A stretch of 47,574 nucleotides of DNA, taken from assembly GCA_937868795.1 (NCBI GenBank), contig CALMNM010000073.1, positions 1-47,574 of the forward strand, given 5' to 3'. A program made the position numbers and the translations under genes. The stretch comes from an uncultured Acholeplasma sp. GTDB lineage: Bacteria; Bacillota_I; Bacilli_A; Acholeplasmatales; Acholeplasmataceae. Each line of letters begins with the position of its first letter. Position 1 is the first letter of the stretch. Below the pieces are notes generated by a model. That model ran no database searches and had not been told where the DNA came from. It saw only the letters and a list, made by a program, of their open reading frames with translations. Shown piece by piece: positions 42,849 through 47,574 of this stretch.

Positions 42849-44714
42849 ATGATTTATGATGGAATCATCGTTGGTGGTGGGCACGCAGGCGTTGAAGCCG
42901 CACTCGCGATGGCAAGAATGAATAAAAAAACCGTACTGATTACAGGCAACCTCAACAAGGTTGCTTCTTTGCCTTGTAACCCATCCATTGGGGGACCAGC
43001 GAAAGGTATTGTGGTTCGCGAAATCGATGCTTTGGGTGGGCAAATGGCAAGAAGTGCGGATGAAGCGCAAATTCAAATGAAAATGCTTAATGCTTCTAAA
43101 GGGCCCGCTGTTCGTGCACTTCGTGCACAAATCGACAAACTTAAATATCCAAAAGTCATTCTACGTGTTCTCAAAGAAACACAGAATCTCGATTTACTTG
43201 AAAATCTTGTCGATCATCTTATCATCGAAGACCATACAGTGAAAGGTGTCGTGCTTAATAATGGTGAAGCTATTCACGGAAAAACTGTAATTCTCACGAC
43301 GGGGACATATTTAGCGAGCAATATTCTCATTGGTAAAGAGAAAACCATGAGTGGTCCTAACGGAGATCCCACAACATTTGGTATCAGCAAACAGTTAAAA
43401 GAACTCGGTTTTGAAGTCAAAAGATTGAAAACAGGCACACCACCACGTATCGCACGGGATAGTATTGATTACTCTAAAATGACTCCCCAACCCGGTGATG
43501 AGATCAAGTATACTTTTAGTTTCGATGAAAAATTCTATGATAATAATCCTCAAGAACTTTGTTATCTCACGCATACTTCTCTAACAACGCATGGCATCAT
43601 TAATCTTCACCTCAATGAATCCTCGATGTATAGTGGGATTGTTGAAGGGGTTGGCCCACGTTATTGTCCCTCCATTGAAGATAAAGTGGTTCGTTTCCAT
43701 GATAAGGATCGTCATCAAATCTTCATCGAACCAGAAAGTATGGAAATTGATGAAATGTATGTTCAAGGATTCTCATCGAGCATGCCGAGATATGTCCAGG
43801 AACAAATGATCCGTACGATTCCGGGTTTGGAAAACGTTAAAATCATTAAATACGCGTATGCGATTGAATATGACGCTATTAATCCCACGCAACTCTACCC
43901 CTCTCTTGAAACAAAAAAAATCCAAAACTTATTTTGTGCGGGACAGATTAACGGAACCAGTGGATATGAAGAAGCTGCTGGACAAGGTTTGATGGCAGGA
44001 ATCAACGCATCTCTGAAAATCTCTGATAAAGAACCTCTTATTTTGAAACGACACGAAGCATATATCGGTGTTCTCATTGATGACTTAGTGACCAAGGGTG
44101 TCCTTGACCCCTATCGATTACTTACTTCACGAGCTGAGCATCGACTGTTGCTTAGACACGATAACGCGGATCTTCGTTTACGTGACTATGGCTATCAGAT
44201 TGGTTTGGTTAATGAGAAGACTTATCAAGAGTTCCTTGCTAAAAAGAAAGCATTCGAAGACTTGTACCAAGAAGCAAGCACATTCCGTATTATGCCAAAT
44301 AAAGAAAATAACGATTATTTGCAATCAAGACAGTCTGCTCCACTATTTGAAGCCATCACGATGACAGATCTACTCAAGCGTCCAGAAATAGGTCTCGACG
44401 ATGTGCGTCACTTTATGGGATATCACATCAATGAAGATATTATTGAACAACTCGAAGTCAAAATCAAATATGAAGGTTACATTCAAAAAGCACTTAGAGA
44501 AGCTGAAAAAATGCAAAGACTAGAGAACAAGCATATTCCTGACTGGATTAACTACCACAACGTAAAGAATATTTCATCTGAAGCTAGAGAAAAACTGATT
44601 AAAATTAACCCCAAAACGCTTGGTCAAGCATCGCGTATATCTGGTGTAAATCCAGCAGACATTTCTGTGTTACTCGTTTATTTGGAGTCTACCGGTGAAC
44701 GACATGACGTTTAA
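42849..44714 (+). CDS. mnmG: tRNA uridine-5-carboxymethylaminomethyl modification enzyme MnmG
   Basis: MnmG (GidA) with MnmE modifies U34 of several tRNAs. The 621-residue protein has the FAD-binding [15 protein letters not shown] at residue 9, [14 protein letters not shown], and GTYL. Conserved [19 protein letters not shown] marks the second dinucleotide region. ATG 42849 is chosen over the GTG at 42840. It overlaps rsmG and leads the ori-type cluster with parA and parB. Confidence 0.96.
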   Translation: MIYDGIIVGGGHAGVEAALAMARMNKKTVLITGNLNKVASLPCNPSIGGPAKGIVVREIDALGGQMARSADEAQIQMKMLNASKGPAVRALRAQIDKLKYPKVILRVLKETQNLDLLENLVDHLIIEDHTVKGVVLNNGEAIHGKTVILTTGTYLASNILIGKEKTMSGPNGDPTTFGISKQLKELGFEVKRLKTGTPPRIARDSIDYSKMTPQPGDEIKYTFSFDEKFYDNNPQELCYLTHTSLTTHGIINLHLNESSMYSGIVEGVGPRYCPSIEDKVVRFHDKDRHQIFIEPESMEIDEMYVQGFSSSMPRYVQEQMIRTIPGLENVKIIKYAYAIEYDAINPTQLYPSLETKKIQNLFCAGQINGTSGYEEAAGQGLMAGINASLKISDKEPLILKRHEAYIGVLIDDLVTKGVLDPYRLLTSRAEHRLLLRHDNADLRLRDYGYQIGLVNEKTYQEFLAKKKAFEDLYQEASTFRIMPNKENNDYLQSRQSAPLFEAITMTDLLKRPEIGLDDVRHFMGYHINEDIIEQLEVKIKYEGYIQKALREAEKMQRLENKHIPDWINYHNVKNISSEAREKLIKINPKTLGQASRISGVNPADISVLLVYLESTGERHDV

Positions 44715-45402
44715 CGAGCACGTTCAAGCGTTATTAAATATTCCCCTTACTGAGGAACAAATTAAACAATTTAATGATTACTACCATGAACTAATCGAGT
44801 ATAATAAAATCACAAACCTCACCACGATTACAGATGAAGAAGGCGTGTATTTTAAACATTTTTTTGACTCACTCACCCTGGCGAAATCAGTCGATATGCA
44901 TAAGATATCCACCTTGTGTGATATGGGTTCTGGTGCTGGTTTTCCAAGCATCCCATTAAAAATTGTTTATCCACACCTAAAAATCACGATTGTCGACTCC
45001 CTTAACAAACGTATTCAATTTCTTCATAAACTCAATGAAATTTTAGGAATTCAAGATGTTGTGTGTGTGCATGATCGGATTGAAACGTTCGCTCTAAAAA
45101 ATCTAGCCTCATTTGATTTAGTCACGGCGCGTGCCTTAGGTCATCTAAGACTAATTTCGGAAATGGGTATACCCATAGTGAAAGAAGGAGGAATCTTTGT
45201 TCCACTCAAAGGACCTCATTTTCAAGAAGAAATCGATCAATCAGTTAATGCACTTAAACTTCTCAAAGCATCGATAGAAAAGGTAGACGAATTTGAACTC
45301 CCGCACGATTTAGGTAAACGAGCTAACATCATCATTCGTAAACACAAGCACATCACAGGATATCCAAGAGCATATCATGTGATGACAAAAAAACCATTAT
45401 AA
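44695..45402 (+). CDS. rsmG: 16S rRNA (guanine527-N7)-methyltransferase
   Basis: RsmG (GidB) methylates G527 of 16S rRNA. The protein has 235 residues. GTG 44695 is chosen because GGAG lies 7 bases upstream; ATG 44704 is the alternative. The SAM-binding motif is [17 protein letters not shown], then [12 protein letters not shown] and TARALGHL. The mnmG-rsmG-parA-parB order is a hallmark of sequence near the replication origin in Firmicutes. Confidence 0.96.
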   Translation: MNDMTFNEHVQALLNIPLTEEQIKQFNDYYHELIEYNKITNLTTITDEEGVYFKHFFDSLTLAKSVDMHKISTLCDMGSGAGFPSIPLKIVYPHLKITIVDSLNKRIQFLHKLNEILGIQDVVCVHDRIETFALKNLASFDLVTARALGHLRLISEMGIPIVKEGGIFVPLKGPHFQEEIDQSVNALKLLKASIEKVDEFELPHDLGKRANIIIRKHKHITGYPRAYHVMTKKPL

Positions 45403-45413
45403 GAAGGTGTCAT

Positions 45414-46190
45414 ATGGGCAAGATTATTGCTGTTTCAAATCAAAAAGGTGGTGTCGGAAAGACAACAACCAGCGTCAATCTTGCCGCTGCACTTTCACAA
45501 CATGATCGAAAAGTTCTCCTTGTAGACTTTGACCCTCAAGCGAGTACCACAACGAGCTTAGGCATCAATAGAAGCATGCTTTACTCAACCATTTTTGATG
45601 TCATTCTTGATGTCAAAGATATCCATGAAACAATTATTCATCTGCCTGAGATTATGGTTGATGTCATTCCAGCAACCATCGAACTTGCACAAATCGAAGT
45701 ACGTTTAGAGCATGATGACCGCGAATACGTATTAAGTCATAAACTATCGCAAATCATTCATCTATACGATTTTGTCATCATTGATTGCCCGCCAAGTTTA
45801 GGTCTATTAACGCTCAGCGCACTCTACGCTTCAGATTCAGTGTTAATTCCTGTCCAATGTCAGTTCCTTGCCATTGATGGGCTCACGCAACTTCTAAATA
45901 CGATAAGAATTGTGCAAAAGAAGAAGAAAGTTAATGGAAAAGCACTTGATATCGAAGGAGTGCTCCTGACTATGCTCGATAAACGAACAAAAGCGGGATG
46001 GGAAATTGTCCATGAAATTAAAGACTATTTTAAAGAAGGTGTGTTTGACACCATCATCACGAGCAATGTAGCTGCGCAAGTTGCTCCAACGTATGGACTA
46101 CCAGTCCTTACTTTTGCTCCAAAGTCACCTGCTGCCAAATTATACAAATCCCTAGCAAAGGAGATTGTCGAAAAAAATGAGCGAAGATAA
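45414..46190 (+). CDS. parA: chromosome-partitioning ATPase ParA (Soj)
   Basis: ParA is a Walker-type ATPase that with ParB separates chromosome origins and affects DnaA. The 258-residue protein has the deviant Walker A motif NQKGGVGKTTTSVNLAA at residue 9, DFDPQAS, and VIIDCPPSLGLL. GAAGGTG precedes the ATG. The short N-terminus, without a helix-turn-helix, marks the chromosomal Soj type rather than plasmid ParA. It overlaps parB by 14 bases. Confidence 0.95.
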   Translation: MGKIIAVSNQKGGVGKTTTSVNLAAALSQHDRKVLLVDFDPQASTTTSLGINRSMLYSTIFDVILDVKDIHETIIHLPEIMVDVIPATIELAQIEVRLEHDDREYVLSHKLSQIIHLYDFVIIDCPPSLGLLTLSALYASDSVLIPVQCQFLAIDGLTQLLNTIRIVQKKKKVNGKALDIEGVLLTMLDKRTKAGWEIVHEIKDYFKEGVFDTIITSNVAAQVAPTYGLPVLTFAPKSPAAKLYKSLAKEIVEKNERR

Positions 46191-47004
46191 GAAAGCCAGA
46201 ACCTTCACCGATTTACTCCATGAACATCGTGTAGATGAGGTCTTAGAAGGAGAAATCATCGAAGAGATTTCCCTGAGTAATATCAAATCAAATCCATTTC
46301 AACCAAGACGTGTTTTTGACGAAGACAAAATTGATGAACTCGCCCAATCCATCAAAGAACACGGCGTATTTCAACCCATCATTCTAAAAAAAGTCAAACA
46401 AGGTTATATGATTGTCTCAGGCGAAAGACGTTTTCGAGCAGCTTTAAAAGTGGGTTTAAAGACCATTCCTTCGATTATTCGTCAATACGAAGAAGCGAAA
46501 GTTGCTGAAATTGCCTTAGCTGAAAATCTACAAAGAGAAAATTTAACACCTATTGAAGAAGCTGAAGCTTACAAAGTAATCATGAAAAATATGAGTCTAA
46601 CCCAAGCAGAACTCGCTTTAAAAGTTGGAAAAAGTCGCTCACATGTCACAAATACTTTGGGATTACTCAATCTTCCCCAAGAAGTACAAAATCTTCTTTT
46701 AACAAATCAGATCAGTATGGGGCATGCACGTGCCTTAAGCAAGTTAGAAAATGCCCAAAAAATCATCAAACTTGCCCATCAAATCATTGATAAACAATTA
46801 AGTGTACGTCAAATCGAAGAACTCACAAAAATCGAAGAGAAAACCAACAAAATAGAGCGCAAAAAGATATCAAGATTCCAATCAAAAGAAAAACAATTAT
46901 CTTCAGTAATGGGTCAGCGTGTCAGAATTGACGAAAAAAAGATCGTGATTTATGTCAAGGAAGAACAATTAAATGAGATGATTGAAAGGCTCCTTAAATC
47001 ATGA
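46177..47004 (+). CDS. parB: chromosome-partitioning protein ParB (Spo0J)
   Basis: ParB binds parS sites near the origin and spreads as a CTP-dependent clamp. The 275-residue protein has NPFQPRRVFDEDKIDELAQS, the CTP-binding GERRFRAALKVG and AENLQRENLTPIEEA, and a helix-turn-helix with GKSRSHVTNTLGLL. A C-terminal dimerisation domain ends it. ATG 46177 is chosen; AAAGGAG is 13 bases upstream. Noc, a ParB paralogue, is possible, but pairing with parA favours ParB. No parS site was found by eye in the window. Confidence 0.93.
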   Translation: MSEDKKARTFTDLLHEHRVDEVLEGEIIEEISLSNIKSNPFQPRRVFDEDKIDELAQSIKEHGVFQPIILKKVKQGYMIVSGERRFRAALKVGLKTIPSIIRQYEEAKVAEIALAENLQRENLTPIEEAEAYKVIMKNMSLTQAELALKVGKSRSHVTNTLGLLNLPQEVQNLLLTNQISMGHARALSKLENAQKIIKLAHQIIDKQLSVRQIEELTKIEEKTNKIERKKISRFQSKEKQLSSVMGQRVRIDEKKIVIYVKEEQLNEMIERLLKS

Positions 47005-47186
47005 AGTATGATGTAGGGGATAAGATCATCACCAAAAAGCAACACGTTTGCGGTAGCGATTCTTGGACGATTGAACGCATAGGTGCAGAAGTGCGTATCA
47101 AATGCGATAAATGCGGACGTGAAGTGATGATGCTCAAGATGGAACTCGATCGGAAAATCAAAAGCATTGTTGAAAAGAATCGTTAA
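47001..47186 (+). CDS. DUF951 small zinc-binding-type protein
   Basis: This 61-residue protein has the DUF951 pattern, starting with KYDVGDKIITKKQHVCGS and then CDKCGREVMM. The cysteines may bind zinc. Function is unknown. It overlaps parB by ATGA and follows parA-parB as in many Firmicutes. It ends shortly before a terminator. Confidence 0.9.
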   Translation: MKYDVGDKIITKKQHVCGSDSWTIERIGAEVRIKCDKCGREVMMLKMELDRKIKSIVEKNR

Positions 47187-47208
47187 CAAGATTATAAAGC
47201 GAAACAAG

Positions 47209-47263
47209 AGGCTTCTCGAACACTTTGTGTGTTTTGCAAAGAAGGTTATCGAAGCCTTTTCTT
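47209..47263 (+). terminator. terminator of the parAB operon
   Basis: A long imperfect hairpin, AGGCTT with AAGCCT, TCGA with TCGA, and CTTTG with CAAAG around the tip, followed by TTTTCTT. Confidence 0.75.
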
Positions 47264-47313
47264 ATGGCCTCATTTAAACGATAATGAAAAAATGAATTTT
47301 GCATCGAAAATTC

Positions 47314-47342
47314 TTGCATTTTTGTAAATGATAAGATAGAAT
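47314..47342 (+). promoter_or_regulatory. tRNA-Tyr promoter
   Basis: TTGCAT (47314-47319), a 17-base spacer and TAGAAT (47337-47342). Confidence 0.75.
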
Positions 47343-47362
47343 ATAAAAGCAAGCCCAAAAAT

Positions 47363-47447
47363 GGAGGGGTAGCGAAGTGGCTAAACGCGGTAGACTGTAA
47401 ATCTACTCCCTACGGGTTCGGCAGTTCGAATCTGCCCCCCTCCACCA
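47363..47447 (+). tRNA. tRNA-Tyr (GTA)
   Basis: This is an 85-base class II tRNA. The acceptor stem GGAGGGG/CCCCTCC pairs perfectly, the anticodon is GTA in GACTGTAAATC, and a long variable arm (CTCCCTACGGG) and TTCGAATC in the T arm follow. The CCA end (47445-47447) is encoded. Confidence 0.97.
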
Positions 47448-47496
47448 TTTATAATCCGACCTTGTGGCATGTTCTTGACAAACACTGCCAAAGATA

Positions 47497-47525
47497 TTGA
47501 CAAGGTCATTTTATAATGATAGAAT
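47497..47525 (+). promoter_or_regulatory. rRNA operon promoter
   Basis: Consensus TTGACA (47497-47502), a 17-base spacer and TAGAAT (47520-47525). A second TTGACA lies at 47475-47480 without a well-spaced -10. Confidence 0.8.
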
Positions 47526-47531
47526 GATAAA

Positions 47532-47574
47532 GCACGCCCGAGAGGGAGTGCGAGAAGGTCTTTGAAAACTGAAT
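47532..47574 (+). other. 5' leader of an rRNA operon (16S gene beyond the window)
   Basis: A leader hairpin (GCAC, CCC, GAGA loop, GGG, GTGC; 47532-47551) is followed by GGTCTTTGAAAACTGAAT, the sequence typical just upstream of 16S rRNA genes in Firmicutes and related to the antitermination boxA region. The 16S gene should start within a few hundred bases to the right. Confidence 0.85.

Noticed and set aside
47475-47517. Second rRNA promoter using TTGACA 47475 or TATAAT 47512
   Set aside because: The spacings (31 or 9 bases) do not fit; TTGACA 47497 with TAGAAT 47520 has the proper 17-base spacer.
45414-47574. parS site near parB
   Set aside because: No sequence close to the TGTTTCACGTGAAACA palindrome was seen here or elsewhere in the window by eye.

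Overview
The window looks like ori-proximal chromosome from a low-GC, fermentative bacterium related to the wall-less or wall-reduced Firmicutes (Mollicutes/Izemoplasma-like). That placement is an inference from gene content, not from a search. TGA is used as a stop throughout, for example in the ATGA gene overlaps at 9754 and 16938, so the code is the standard bacterial one. Genes are tightly packed and mostly on the + strand, with GGAGG-type ribosome binding sites and clear TATAAT promoters.

Positions 1-4600 are an accessory island. It begins with the 3' end of an Rhs/YD-repeat polymorphic toxin and continues with a tandem array of displaced tip cassettes. Each cassette has a short copy of the Rhs core end (NPVMY.D.SG), a hydrophobic glycine-rich pretoxin segment, a unique C-terminal domain, and directly downstream a small putative immunity gene with a strong ribosome binding site. 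A fifth cassette is a broken duplicate of the second. This is the most striking system in the window.

Positions 4700-7400 hold uppP and, divergently, a DUF368 (PopT-type) gene, both linked to undecaprenyl-phosphate recycling, followed by galU. A serine T-box controls serS (7417-8958). Next come a two-component system, a HIT hydrolase, pduL (acetyl-phosphate formation), an HD phosphohydrolase, then rnmV-rsmA-ispE, spoVG, prs-pth, mfd and an aminotransferase.

Positions 22300-30800 form a one-carbon block. pflB-pflA make formate and acetyl-CoA, fhs and folD load formate onto tetrahydrofolate, and glyA exchanges the C1 unit with glycine/serine. Inside this block a guanine-type purine riboswitch with an unusually long structured leader precedes ppa (inorganic pyrophosphatase) and a yebC-family gene.

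Positions 30784-38628 encode an Rnf ion-pumping complex in the order C-D-G-(G-like)-E-A-(small Cys4 protein)-B, followed by apbE (flavin transferase), a NusG-domain-II protein and a Gx-family transporter. The Rnf set is atypical. RnfG is enlarged, there is an extra RnfG-like protein, a 69-residue four-cysteine membrane protein is inserted, and RnfB lacks its ferredoxin domains.

The right end carries rpmE, tdk (with a decayed zinc site), tadA, the SRP RNA (with an unusual apical loop), a hypothetical membrane protein, tkt, and the ori-type cluster mnmG-rsmG-parA-parB-DUF951. It finishes with tRNA-Tyr and the promoter and leader of an rRNA operon that runs off the window.
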